52,171 nt of DNA. Source: Paracoccaceae bacterium (lineage in GTDB: Bacteria; Pseudomonadota; Alphaproteobacteria; Rhodobacterales; Rhodobacteraceae). The notes beneath the pieces are model-generated. The model had not been told where the DNA came from. It ran no database searches and saw only the letters and a program-made list of their open reading frames with translations. Shown here piece after piece: positions 25,177 through 33,836 of the stretch. Positions within the stretch are counted from its first letter, which is position 1; every line of letters starts with the position of its first letter. The stretch is taken from the NCBI GenBank assembly GCA_019090795.1, contig JAHRVG010000016.1, forward strand, positions 1-52,171. Direction: 5' to 3'. The translations under genes were made by a program, and so were the position numbers.

Positions 25177-26099
25177 GTTTGGAACCATTAAATCGCTACG
25201 CGTTAGGACAAAAGCTAACTCAGTTAGCCAGTGCAGATCCGTTGACATTTGTTCAGGACGGGGCAGGGTTGGATCATTCAGGAGCCCGCCGGGTTGCCCT
25301 AACGGGGGCACCTGGGGCGGGGAAAAGCTCTTTGCTTGCGCAACTGGTTGGGTTGCGTTCACAGACAGGGAACCGCTTGGGCATTTTGGCAATTGACCCC
25401 AGCAGCCCAAAAAACGGCGGCGCAATTTTGGGTGACCGGATTCGCATGGACGATCTCGAGGAAAACGATAATATTTATATCCGCTCGCTTGGTTCCCGGA
25501 CTGCCGGGGACGGGCTGGCTGACAATCTCTACGAGATGATGAACACAATGGACGAACATCATTTTGACGAAGTGTTCGTTGAAACAGTCGGGGTTGGGCA
25601 GGTTGGGTATGGCGCGCGAGAACTGGTTGATACGGTCGTGCTGGTTGTTATTCCTGAAAGCGGTGACATGGTGCAGGCGATGAAATCCGGCATCTCGGAG
25701 ATGGCCGATATTATCGTTGTCAACAAGGCTGATTTGCCTGGTGCCAGAAAAATGCTGAATGATATTAATCATATAGCATCGGTTAACCCAAGTTGCAGCG
25801 ACGATAACAGTTGGGTGACACCCGTTATGCTGGTTTCAAACAAAAGCCCCGATTATGTTGCCGAGCTTTCCCGCAACATTGATGCCCATCAGGCCTTTAT
25901 TGCAGGGCAACAGACCGGAAGGGCGCGTAAAGTTGCGCGCGCACGCTATCGCTTGCAACAGGTTGTTGACCAACAGCTTGCCAAGCTGATCTCGCAGACG
26001 TCAGATGAATTTTTTGCAGCCCCCTTAAACCGTCAAGTTTCGACAATTCTTGCACAGTTGCATGACTTTCAAACCATCCAAACGGGGGACACCTCGTGA
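25173..26099 (+). CDS. MeaB/ArgK-type G-protein chaperone for the acyl-CoA mutase
   Basis: Seen: 308 residues from TTG 25173, which overlaps the upstream TGA. P-loop GAPGAGKS (45-52), the MeaB-family segment LAIDPSSPKNGGAILGDRIRM, RSLGSR, the Walker B region VFVETVGVGQ and the NKAD guanine motif are all present. Family role: GTP-dependent loading and protection of adenosylcobalamin on the mutase. Its place as last gene of the mutase operon fits exactly. The C-terminal dimerisation arm seems slightly short and divergent, perhaps matched to the split mutase. No clear terminator follows. Confidence 0.93.
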   Translation: MSLEPLNRYALGQKLTQLASADPLTFVQDGAGLDHSGARRVALTGAPGAGKSSLLAQLVGLRSQTGNRLGILAIDPSSPKNGGAILGDRIRMDDLEENDNIYIRSLGSRTAGDGLADNLYEMMNTMDEHHFDEVFVETVGVGQVGYGARELVDTVVLVVIPESGDMVQAMKSGISEMADIIVVNKADLPGARKMLNDINHIASVNPSCSDDNSWVTPVMLVSNKSPDYVAELSRNIDAHQAFIAGQQTGRARKVARARYRLQQVVDQQLAKLISQTSDEFFAAPLNRQVSTILAQLHDFQTIQTGDTS

Positions 26100-26278
26100 C
26101 ACACTCGGTGCTAGAGGTTTGTTTTTTTGAATTATTCACCTATAGACCTGCGCCCCAGGGCTGTCCCGTCGCCTTGGAATTATGGGCGCAAGCGTAGGTG
26201 CGGGTACTTACTATTCAGTTGGAGTTGAGAGTATTGCGCCTTTAGGTATGATCCATATTTCTGGATAGAAAACGTTGT

Positions 26279-28744
26279 TTAGCCATCCTGATCATCTGTT
26301 TTGCGAATATTAAGCTTTTCCGATTTCATAAAATCACGACGGGAAAGGGCAAAGGAGCGTAGTTTATCCTCCACCCGAGCGTTGATTGAACCAGCCTTAT
26401 AAGCCCCATTGCGCCCGCGTTTTCCAGCGGGTTGGCCGGTCAATATCTCGATCCCTTCGTTGATATGCTTAACTGGGTATATGTGGAACTTCCCCATGGC
26501 CGCAGTTTTTGCCACATCTTCGCGCAGCATCAGATCGGTTACATTTGCAGCGGGGATCAGCACCCCCTGTTTACCTGTTAGACGACGCTGCTTGCAGATA
26601 TCAAAAAACCCCTCGATCTTTTCGTTAACACCCCCGATGGCCTGCACTTCGCCATTCTGGTTAACCGATCCGGTTACCGCCAGCGACTGGTCTATCGGCG
26701 CACCTGACAAGGCTGAAAGCAGCGCATATAGCTCTGCTGACGAAGCGCTATCCCCATCCACACCACCATAGCTTTGCTCGAACACCAAAGACGCCCACAG
26801 CGACATTGGAACATCCAGTGCATAATGTGCAGCCAGATAGCTGGACAGTATAAGAACGCCTTTGGAATGGAGGGGGCCGCCCAGTTCGACCTCTCGCTCG
26901 ATGTCAACAACCCTGCCGGAACCCATCCTGACATTGGCTGTAATTCGGGTTGGGCGGCCAAAACTGAATCCGCCCAACTGCATGACAGAAAGGCCGTTAA
27001 TTTGCCCGACCTTCGCACCTGAGGTGTCAATCAACCTCATTTTGCGCGTGATCGACTCCTGAACCAGATCTTTCGCGCGGCTGGCCCTGTCGATAGCGGC
27101 TGAAATTGCATCACTGATATGTTGATCCGTGATGGAAGGTTTGGCAGCTGCCAAATGATCTGCTTCGCGTATTATATCGGCCAGTTCGCCAACCTTGAGG
27201 GACAGCTTTTGGGCGTCTCCCGAAATGCGGGCAGCTTCGTCAATCACCCGCGCTACTCCGGAAGCAGTAAGCGGCTTTAACCCTTCGCGTTTCGCAATCG
27301 CCCCGATCATTTTGGCAAAAAGGGAATGTGATTTTTTTGAACGCTCAAGGTCAGTATTAAAATCAGCCTGAATTTTAAAGAGAGCCGCAAAATCGGGATC
27401 CAGATATTGCAACAATGAGTATAGCAACCTGTCACCCACCAACGTCACCCGTACATCCAGCGGGATCGGGTCCGGCTCCAGTGAGGTAGTGCCCGTAAGC
27501 GATAGTTTTTCTGCCGGAGAAATGATCGAGATAGCGCTATCTTGCAGGCACCGCTTCAGGCCGTCCCAGGCAAACGCCTCGGTCACCACCCGACGTGCAT
27601 CCAGTATAAGATACCCACCATTTGCCCGGTGCAGCGCCCCCGGCTTGATCAGCGTAAAATTGGTCGCCAGCGTGCCCATTGTTGAAATATGCTCGACCCG
27701 TCCGGTCAGGTTGCCAAGGGTCGGCAAAGGTTCTTCAATAACCGGTGCGCAAACTTCACCATTTTCGCCATGGGTAACCATCACATTTACGGTATAGCGC
27801 AGGAACTCAGGAGATTCATGATAGCGCGAGGTGACGACCGGAAAAGGGCCATCGCCACTTTCCTCAGTTTCCATAATGAAATAATCGGCGTTTTCCAATA
27901 AGTCTTGGCGCACGGCTTTCAGATATTCTTTGATACCCTCAATATCCGGAAGCTGCTCAGCAACTTCTTCCAGTTCAGTTTCGACAGCCCGCTCGGCCAT
28001 TGACGCATTCAACTCAACGACTACTTTTCTGTGTTTCTTATCCCGTTTTGGGATAGCTTTCAAAACTTTCGCCAGATCTTTTTGTATGGCAGAAATGTTG
28101 CGTTCAATGGTTTTGCGTTCCTTAGCCGGTAGCTTGTGGAAATCTTCCGGTCGGATAACCTTGTCATCTTTCACCGCCATCACCACAAAACCCATCTGTG
28201 TTTGAAGGATGTTCACCTTTCGCTCGGTCGCCTTTTTTCCAAGCTCCTCGAATGCAGCCTCGCGCCTGTCGGTGAAATCCTTTTCGATGGCCTGACGCCG
28301 GTTTTGATATTCTTCTGAGTCAAACAATGCCGGAATCGCGGAGGCTAGATCGTTGATCAATTCGTTCATCGCCGCCTTGAAACGTGGCCCAACACCGCTT
28401 GGCAACGCCAGTGCCATAGGCTTGTGAGGTGCCTGAAAATTGTACACATACACCCAGTCCTGTGGCAAAGGCCGCTGGCAGGCCTGCGCCTCCAGCGCAC
28501 GTTTTACCGCCGAATGCCGCCCGGTTCCCGCAGGCCCCGAGGCATAAAGATTAAAGCTCGGGTGCCGAATACCCGCTGCCAAGTCGATGGCTTTTTGCGC
28601 GCGTTTTTGCCCTATTAGGCTAGGAAAATCCGGTAGCTCTGCTGTCGTGCTAAACCCTAACGTAGCGGGGTCGCAGGTCGATCTCAGCTTTGCTTGCGAC
28701 AGGGCCACGGGCCTTTGTAGTTGTGTTTTTTCAACTTTCGCCAT
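26279..28744 (-). CDS. Lon-like ATP-dependent protease (AAA_32/LonB-type)
   Basis: Seen: 821 residues. An ATPase-type N-terminal region has a Walker A-like loop GPAGTGRHS (70-78) with Arg where Lys is usual, a long helical insertion about 150-290, then the Lon proteolytic domain. The catalytic dyad is Ser666 (DGDSASS) and Lys709 (NEKIEG); their spacing of 43 equals that in E. coli Lon. Family members of this architecture are poorly characterised soluble Lon relatives with broad distribution in proteobacteria. It stands alone, divergent from comM across 251 nt. Function: protein quality control or regulated proteolysis, not further specified. Confidence 0.88.
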   Translation of the reverse strand: MAKVEKTQLQRPVALSQAKLRSTCDPATLGFSTTAELPDFPSLIGQKRAQKAIDLAAGIRHPSFNLYASGPAGTGRHSAVKRALEAQACQRPLPQDWVYVYNFQAPHKPMALALPSGVGPRFKAAMNELINDLASAIPALFDSEEYQNRRQAIEKDFTDRREAAFEELGKKATERKVNILQTQMGFVVMAVKDDKVIRPEDFHKLPAKERKTIERNISAIQKDLAKVLKAIPKRDKKHRKVVVELNASMAERAVETELEEVAEQLPDIEGIKEYLKAVRQDLLENADYFIMETEESGDGPFPVVTSRYHESPEFLRYTVNVMVTHGENGEVCAPVIEEPLPTLGNLTGRVEHISTMGTLATNFTLIKPGALHRANGGYLILDARRVVTEAFAWDGLKRCLQDSAISIISPAEKLSLTGTTSLEPDPIPLDVRVTLVGDRLLYSLLQYLDPDFAALFKIQADFNTDLERSKKSHSLFAKMIGAIAKREGLKPLTASGVARVIDEAARISGDAQKLSLKVGELADIIREADHLAAAKPSITDQHISDAISAAIDRASRAKDLVQESITRKMRLIDTSGAKVGQINGLSVMQLGGFSFGRPTRITANVRMGSGRVVDIEREVELGGPLHSKGVLILSSYLAAHYALDVPMSLWASLVFEQSYGGVDGDSASSAELYALLSALSGAPIDQSLAVTGSVNQNGEVQAIGGVNEKIEGFFDICKQRRLTGKQGVLIPAANVTDLMLREDVAKTAAMGKFHIYPVKHINEGIEILTGQPAGKRGRNGAYKAGSINARVEDKLRSFALSRRDFMKSEKLNIRKTDDQDG

Positions 28745-28966
28745 CTTTACCTCTTCCAGAGTCTACCCAGTGCTTCTTGATTGCATGCTCAAGACTGTTT
28801 TCTATTCGCAGGTGCCACGTTCACTAACGACAAGGAAACTACAGTGAACAATCAGGCCACTGCATGACCGAAAAATGCAACCTCCCGCTTTGACAATACG
28901 CGTGCTTGGTGGGTTTGCCAGATAAAACCAAAAATTTTACCAAAAATAAACCAACTCACAGGTACC

Positions 28967-28994
28967 GTTAACCAAAATTAAGGCAAGGGTTAAC
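28967..28994. promoter_or_regulatory. TTAA-rich inverted repeat before comM, possible CtrA-like site
   Basis: GTTAACC (28967-28973) and GGTTAAC (28988-28994) are inverted and end one base before the comM ATG. Three TTAA blocks are spaced by 6 and 8 bases, whereas the CtrA consensus has TTAA-N7-TTAA, so the match is imperfect. An operator or RNA hairpin over the start is also possible. Confidence 0.3.
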
Positions 28995-28995
28995 A

Positions 28996-30507
28996 ATGGT
29001 CTCTCGGGCATACACAGTAGCATTCCAGGGCGTCGAGGCCCGCCTTGTCGAGGTTCAATGCTCGCTCAGCCCCGGCCTTCCCTCCTTCCAGATCGTTGGC
29101 CTTCCCGACAAAGCTGTTTCTGAGGCCCGCGAAAGGGTCCGCGCCGCCCTCAACGCCATGGCGCTGGCGCTTCCATCCAAACGCATAACCGTGAACCTAT
29201 CGCCCGCAGACTTGCCCAAAGAAGGCTCTCATTTCGATCTGCCCATCGCGCTGGCCCTGCTCGCCGCGCTTGACGTCTTACCCAAAGACGAGGTCGAACG
29301 CCTCGTCGCCCTTGGAGAGCTATCCCTAGACGGAAAACTGATCCCGGTCATCGGTGCTTTGCCCGCAGCCCTTGCCGCTGCCGAGGCCGACTGCGATCTG
29401 GTGTGCCCGAAAGATTGCGGTGCAGAGGCCGCATGGGTCGGTGCCACCAAGGTCATCGCCCCGGCCACATTGCTGGAAGCAATGAACCATTTCCAAGGCA
29501 AATCCAGCCTAGCACCTGCCGAACCGGGCGAGGTATCCCTGCCCCCGCACGCCCGCGATATGTCCGACGTAAAGGGACAGGAACGCGCCAAACGGGCGCT
29601 GGAAATCGCCGCCGCAGGGCGCCACCATATGTTCATGGTCGGTGAGCCCGGCTCTGGTAAATCCATGATGGCCGCCCGCCTGCCCGGTATTTTACCCCCG
29701 CTAGAGGCCGAAGAAGCCTTGGAAACCTCAATGATTCACTCTCTTTCTGGTCTTCTGAACCAAGGCGGCATTTCTCGCGCTCGCCCATTCCGTGACCCAC
29801 ATCACACCGCATCAATGGCCGCAATTGTGGGCGGGGGGCGCGGCGCAAAACCAGGCGAAATATCCCTCGCTCACAACGGCGTGTTGTTCCTAGATGAGTT
29901 CCCCGAGTTTGCACGCCAAGTGCTTGAAACCCTGCGCCAGCCGGTCGAAACCGGAAGCGTCATGGTCGCCCGCGCTAATGCTCACGTCAAATACCCTTGC
30001 CGTTTCATGCTGATCGCCGCCGCTAATCCCTGCCGCTGCGGCTACATGTCAGACCCGTCCCGTGCCTGCGCCCGCGTCCCCGTTTGCGGGCAGGATTATC
30101 TTGGCAAAATCTCCGGCCCGCTGATGGATCGGTTCGATTTGCGCGTCGAGGTCCCGGCTGTTTCCGTGGCAGATCTGTCCCTATCGGACGGCGGGGAAAC
30201 CAGCACCACAATCGCCGCGCGGGTTTACGGCGCATGGCAACACCAGCGTGCCCGGTTCAAAAATGCCGAAAATGTGCGCCTGAACGCCGATGCCGAAGGC
30301 GCATTGTTGGAACAAGTGGCAAAACCCGATGATGAGGGCGAACAATTACTCAACACCGTCGCCGAAAAATTCAAGCTCTCTGCACGCGGCTATCACCGCG
30401 TGCTGCGGGTAGCCCGCACCATCGCTGATCTGGATGATTCCCTGCAAGTGCGCAAACCCCACATCGCCGAGGCAGTCAGCTATCGCCTTGTTAGGGCAAC
30501 TGTTTGA
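28996..30507 (+). CDS. comM: YifB/ComM family Mg-chelatase-like AAA+ ATPase
   Basis: Seen: 503 residues. The N-terminal ChlI-like domain begins VSRAYTVAFQGVEARLVEVQ, the Walker A is GEPGSGKS (216-223), Walker B is LFLDEFPEF, and the cysteine-bearing segment NPCRCGYMSDPSRAC lies in the zinc-like loop typical of YifB. Role in the family: hexameric helicase that extends branch migration during natural transformation. Start ATG 28996 is directly behind a TTAA-rich inverted repeat. Its last 17 nt overlap the 3' end of the convergent esterase gene. Confidence 0.95.
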   Translation: MVSRAYTVAFQGVEARLVEVQCSLSPGLPSFQIVGLPDKAVSEARERVRAALNAMALALPSKRITVNLSPADLPKEGSHFDLPIALALLAALDVLPKDEVERLVALGELSLDGKLIPVIGALPAALAAAEADCDLVCPKDCGAEAAWVGATKVIAPATLLEAMNHFQGKSSLAPAEPGEVSLPPHARDMSDVKGQERAKRALEIAAAGRHHMFMVGEPGSGKSMMAARLPGILPPLEAEEALETSMIHSLSGLLNQGGISRARPFRDPHHTASMAAIVGGGRGAKPGEISLAHNGVLFLDEFPEFARQVLETLRQPVETGSVMVARANAHVKYPCRFMLIAAANPCRCGYMSDPSRACARVPVCGQDYLGKISGPLMDRFDLRVEVPAVSVADLSLSDGGETSTTIAARVYGAWQHQRARFKNAENVRLNADAEGALLEQVAKPDDEGEQLLNTVAEKFKLSARGYHRVLRVARTIADLDDSLQVRKPHIAEAVSYRLVRATV

Positions 30508-31387
30508 TGAACGCGGCAATATCATCCAAAGCTTGGCGCGCTTCTGGGATATAACCCAGCATCATGTGCCAGACATGAAATCCGTTTGGCCAACTGCGTA
30601 CAAGCACATCGGCCCCCTGATCCAGTAAATGGCACTGCATCGCAAGCGCGTCATCGCGCAAAATTTCGTGGTCGGCAACATGAAACAGAACCGGCGGGCA
30701 ATTGGGGAAATCTGCAAATAATGGCGATGCAAAGGGTTGTTTCGGGTCTTGCCCGGCCAGATACATCTTGCTCATTTCTTCAAAACGCGCAGCCACCAGA
30801 ACCGCTTCGGATGCGGCATTCTCTACCATGCTTTCGCCGGAACGGGTAAAATCAACCGCTGGACTAAGGGCAAAACAACCCTTGGGCCGCGGCAGATTGT
30901 GCTTGGATATATAGGCCAGCAGGGAGAGAACCAGCCCGCCACCAGCGCTGTCACCACCTAGAATGATACGGCTCGGGTCTCGACCGGAGGTAATCAACGC
31001 GCGATAACTGGCAACTACATCCTCAAAACCGGCCGGAAACGGGTGTTCCGGTGCCAGGCGGTATCGTGGCATAACAGCTTCGATCCCGAGGCTGCGGCAA
31101 AGATAGGCAACCATGTGCCTGTGCGTGTCGGGACTTCCAACAACAAACCCACCGCCATGAACATAAAACAGAATGTTATCGCTCGTCGGCCGACCACATG
31201 ACACCCATTTCACGGGAATTCCCCCCAAGAACCCGTTTCGGCAGGCCGCAAAAGGTGGTGCAATATGAACCCTTTTGGCGTGCCGCTCAAACGCCTCACG
31301 AAGATCGGTGACTTCGACAACTTTTGCCAACCACCGCTTGATAACCAATCGGGTAAAACCGCTGAGAAGCCAGAGACGTATCGACAT
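30491..31387 (-). CDS. Alpha/beta-hydrolase (HSL-family esterase)
   Basis: Seen: 298 residues from ATG 31387, which overlaps the gshB stop by one base (TGATG). The oxyanion motif HGGGF is at 77-81 and the nucleophile in GDSAGG (Ser147); DHEILRDDA and NGFHVWH supply the likely Asp and His. Family: hormone-sensitive-lipase-like esterases acting on short acyl esters. It is cotranscribed with gshB. An upstream in-frame ATG at 31420 lies inside gshB and is not needed. Confidence 0.9.
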   Translation of the reverse strand: MSIRLWLLSGFTRLVIKRWLAKVVEVTDLREAFERHAKRVHIAPPFAACRNGFLGGIPVKWVSCGRPTSDNILFYVHGGGFVVGSPDTHRHMVAYLCRSLGIEAVMPRYRLAPEHPFPAGFEDVVASYRALITSGRDPSRIILGGDSAGGGLVLSLLAYISKHNLPRPKGCFALSPAVDFTRSGESMVENAASEAVLVAARFEEMSKMYLAGQDPKQPFASPLFADFPNCPPVLFHVADHEILRDDALAMQCHLLDQGADVLVRSWPNGFHVWHMMLGYIPEARQALDDIAAFIKQLP

Positions 31388-32337
31388 CACTTGCCTACCC
31401 TTCGTTCGATTGCCTCCCAAATTTTCGCGGCCACATTGACCCCGTCAAAGCGCTCCAGCTCCTGAATGCCGGTGGGCGAAGTCACGTTGATCTCGGTCAG
31501 ATAGTCGCCAATCACATCGATTCCGACAAAAATCTGGCCCTTCTCCCGCAATAACGGCCCGATTGCGGCGCAGATTTCATGCTCTCGATCGGTCAAACCA
31601 ATTCTCTCGGCCCGTCCTCCAACATGCATATTGGATCGGGTTTCGCCTTTGGCAGGAATGCGGTTGATTGCCCCGACAGGCGCGCCATCCACCAAAATAA
31701 TCCGCTTGTCGCCTTTGGAAACATCGGGCAGAAATTTCTGCGCAATCAGCGGCTCGTTGTTGATGCTGGTGAACAGCTCATGCAGCGCATTCAGATTGCG
31801 ATCCTCAGGGCCCAATCGGAAAACTCCGGCCCCGCCATTGCCATACAAAGGCTTGAGGATAATGTCGCGGTGTCTGTCCTTGAATGCCTTCAATGTGTCC
31901 AGATCACGGGCAATCGTTGTGGGCGGCGTCAAGTCGGGGAACTGTAGCACCAGCAGTTTTTCGGGATAATTACGTACCCACTCCGGATCATTGACGACCA
32001 GCGTTTGCGGGTGAATCATATCCAGCAAGTGGGTGGTGGTGATATAACCCATATCAAAAGGTGGATCTTGACGCAGCCAAACCACATCCCAATCCGCCAG
32101 ATCGACCTGCACCTCATCCCCAAGCGTAAAGTGGTTCCCCACCTCGCGTCGTACCTGCAAAGGCCAGCCCCGCGCCGTCACACGGCCTTCTTGATAGGCC
32201 AGTTTGTCCGGCGTGTAAAAAAACAATGAATGTCCGCGTGCTTGCGCCTCTTCTGCGATGCGAAACGAGCTGTCCGCGTTGATATCAATCCCGTCAATCG
32301 GGTCCATCTGGATAGCAACTTTCAGGGTCATTTTCAA
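31387..32337 (-). CDS. gshB: Glutathione synthetase
   Basis: Seen: 316 residues, the standard length. The N-terminus [12 protein letters not shown], the segment [21 protein letters not shown], the ATP-grasp pieces [16 protein letters not shown] and [21 protein letters not shown], and the C-terminal [15 protein letters not shown] are the gshB signatures. Reaction: ATP-dependent joining of gamma-glutamylcysteine and glycine. It is separated by 180 nt from yraN upstream and joined to the esterase downstream. Confidence 0.97.
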   Translation of the reverse strand: MKMTLKVAIQMDPIDGIDINADSSFRIAEEAQARGHSLFFYTPDKLAYQEGRVTARGWPLQVRREVGNHFTLGDEVQVDLADWDVVWLRQDPPFDMGYITTTHLLDMIHPQTLVVNDPEWVRNYPEKLLVLQFPDLTPPTTIARDLDTLKAFKDRHRDIILKPLYGNGGAGVFRLGPEDRNLNALHELFTSINNEPLIAQKFLPDVSKGDKRIILVDGAPVGAINRIPAKGETRSNMHVGGRAERIGLTDREHEICAAIGPLLREKGQIFVGIDVIGDYLTEINVTSPTGIQELERFDGVNVAAKIWEAIERRVGK

Positions 32338-32517
32338 ACCGCCTATCGTTCAACGTCATTAACGGCGATCCACAATAAACCAGCTTGTTGCAAATGCCCT
32401 CTACACGGCAAGAATACCTCGCCGCAGTGCTTTCCGAAACCCTGTTTTGAAAAGATCGGAACGCCCCCCCCCGGTTACATGGCGCACCAGTGGCAGTCTT
32501 TCAACAACTGTTGTTCC

Positions 32518-32874
32518 TTAATTGCACATAAAGGCACCGGGCAGAACCTTAACCCGACCCGTACCATCCACCAACGCCGCATCAAATCGGCAATCCACAT
32601 CAATGGTTTTGGTTTTCTCGGCCAAATATTGCAGCGCGGCATTTTGAATGCGCTGTTGTTGATGGGGCGTAATTCGCAGGGCAGCCTGATCAAAACTGCG
32701 GCTGTTCTTGACCTCAATGAAATATATCTTGTCTTTGTGGCGTGCAACGATATCCACCTCTCCCTCGCGGGTTTTCCAGCGCCGCTCAACAACCTCAAAG
32801 CCGCAGCGTTCATAGGCACGCGCAACAATATCCTCTGCTGCCAACCCCTTTAAGTATGACACCTTGCCAGTCAT
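32518..32874 (-). CDS. yraN: YraN/UPF0102 family protein
   Basis: Seen: 118 residues with the nuclease-like core GEVDIVARHKDKIYFIEVKNS, in which an acidic residue and ExK form the typical restriction-endonuclease-fold site. The start overlaps the rsmI stop (ATGA, 4 nt). The rsmI-yraN pair is conserved across proteobacteria. Role unproven; a resolvase-like or nucleic-acid-binding function is proposed for the family. The following 180 nt to gshB hold a run of nine C bases near 32464 and nothing else I recognise. Confidence 0.92.
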   Translation of the reverse strand: MTGKVSYLKGLAAEDIVARAYERCGFEVVERRWKTREGEVDIVARHKDKIYFIEVKNSRSFDQAALRITPHQQQRIQNAALQYLAEKTKTIDVDCRFDAALVDGTGRVKVLPGAFMCN

Positions 32875-33728
32875 TTGCCATCCTTCAGTTCAAGCGCCCG
32901 CGCGTAGGCCGATTTTTTGGTAATTCCAAACCGTTCTGCAATCATATTTGCCGCCGCCTTCATCCGCATTTCTTTCAAAGCTGCTGTTAAAGCCTGATCA
33001 ATTTCATCCTGATCCGCCATTTTCGCCACAGGCGGCCCCAAAACAACAACAAATTCCCCTTTGGGGTTCTCAATGTCCCGGTAGATATCACAAACCGCGC
33101 CCAGAGACCCGCGATGCACCTGTTCAAATTTTTTTGTCAATTCCCGACAAACAGAAACAGCCCTTTCTTCCCCGAAACTATGCACCATATCAATTAATGA
33201 TCTATGAATGCGTTTGGGAGATTCGTAAAATATCAATGTTGCCCTGATATCCGCAAACTCCGCGAAGAATTTTTTACGGGCAGTTGTTTTATTCGGAGCA
33301 AATCCGGCAAAAAAGAATCGGTCGGTCGGTTGCCCCGCCACACAAAGTGCTGCCAGCAAGGCAGACGGACCCGGAGCTGCGAGAACCTGAATATCTTCTG
33401 CAATCACGGCACGACACAGATCAAACCCCGGATCGGCCAGCAACGGCGTCCCAGCGTCCGATACATAAGCCACTGTTTTTCCCTCCTTCAAGGCCTGCAA
33501 AATGGCGGGCCTTGCGCGCGGCGCGTTGTGATCATGGTAAGAGATCAACCGCCTATCCCCTAGGGAAATGCCATGAATATCAAGTAATCGCCGTGTATTT
33601 CGGGTGTCTTCGGCGGCCAGCATGTCCGCATTGCTCAGGATATCCAGCCCACGCAAGGTGATATCGCGCGCAGCCCCGATCGGGGTGGCTACCAGATACA
33701 ACCCGGGCACCATTTTTGAGGCGTTCAT
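32871..33728 (-). CDS. rsmI: 16S rRNA (cytidine1402-2'-O)-methyltransferase
   Basis: Seen: 285 residues of the tetrapyrrole-methylase fold. LYLVATPIGAARDITLRGLDIL and AAEDTRNTRRLLDIHGI at the N-terminus, SDAGTPLLADPG, and FAGFAPNKTTARKKFF are the RsmI signatures. Reaction: SAM-dependent 2'-O-methylation of C1402 in 16S rRNA. It is divergent from the LpoA-like gene with a short shared promoter region. Confidence 0.97.
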   Translation of the reverse strand: MNASKMVPGLYLVATPIGAARDITLRGLDILSNADMLAAEDTRNTRRLLDIHGISLGDRRLISYHDHNAPRARPAILQALKEGKTVAYVSDAGTPLLADPGFDLCRAVIAEDIQVLAAPGPSALLAALCVAGQPTDRFFFAGFAPNKTTARKKFFAEFADIRATLIFYESPKRIHRSLIDMVHSFGEERAVSVCRELTKKFEQVHRGSLGAVCDIYRDIENPKGEFVVVLGPPVAKMADQDEIDQALTAALKEMRMKAAANMIAERFGITKKSAYARALELKDGK

Positions 33729-33836
33729 TTGCTTAATTTCCCGTGATAATAATTGAGCCGTTGATTTCGCACTGGCCAGACCTTAGCGTTTTGGCACATA
33801 AGGTCCATGAGTGACCAGTCTGATACGGAGAGGGTA

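Noticed and set aside
26100-26278. Possible RNA gene after the mutase operon
   Set aside because: I found no cloverleaf, riboswitch core (including a B12 box) or terminator there on inspection.
32461-32475. Run of nine C bases between gshB and yraN
   Set aside because: It is in a non-coding gap and shows no link to a promoter or start codon, so I see no phase-variation role.
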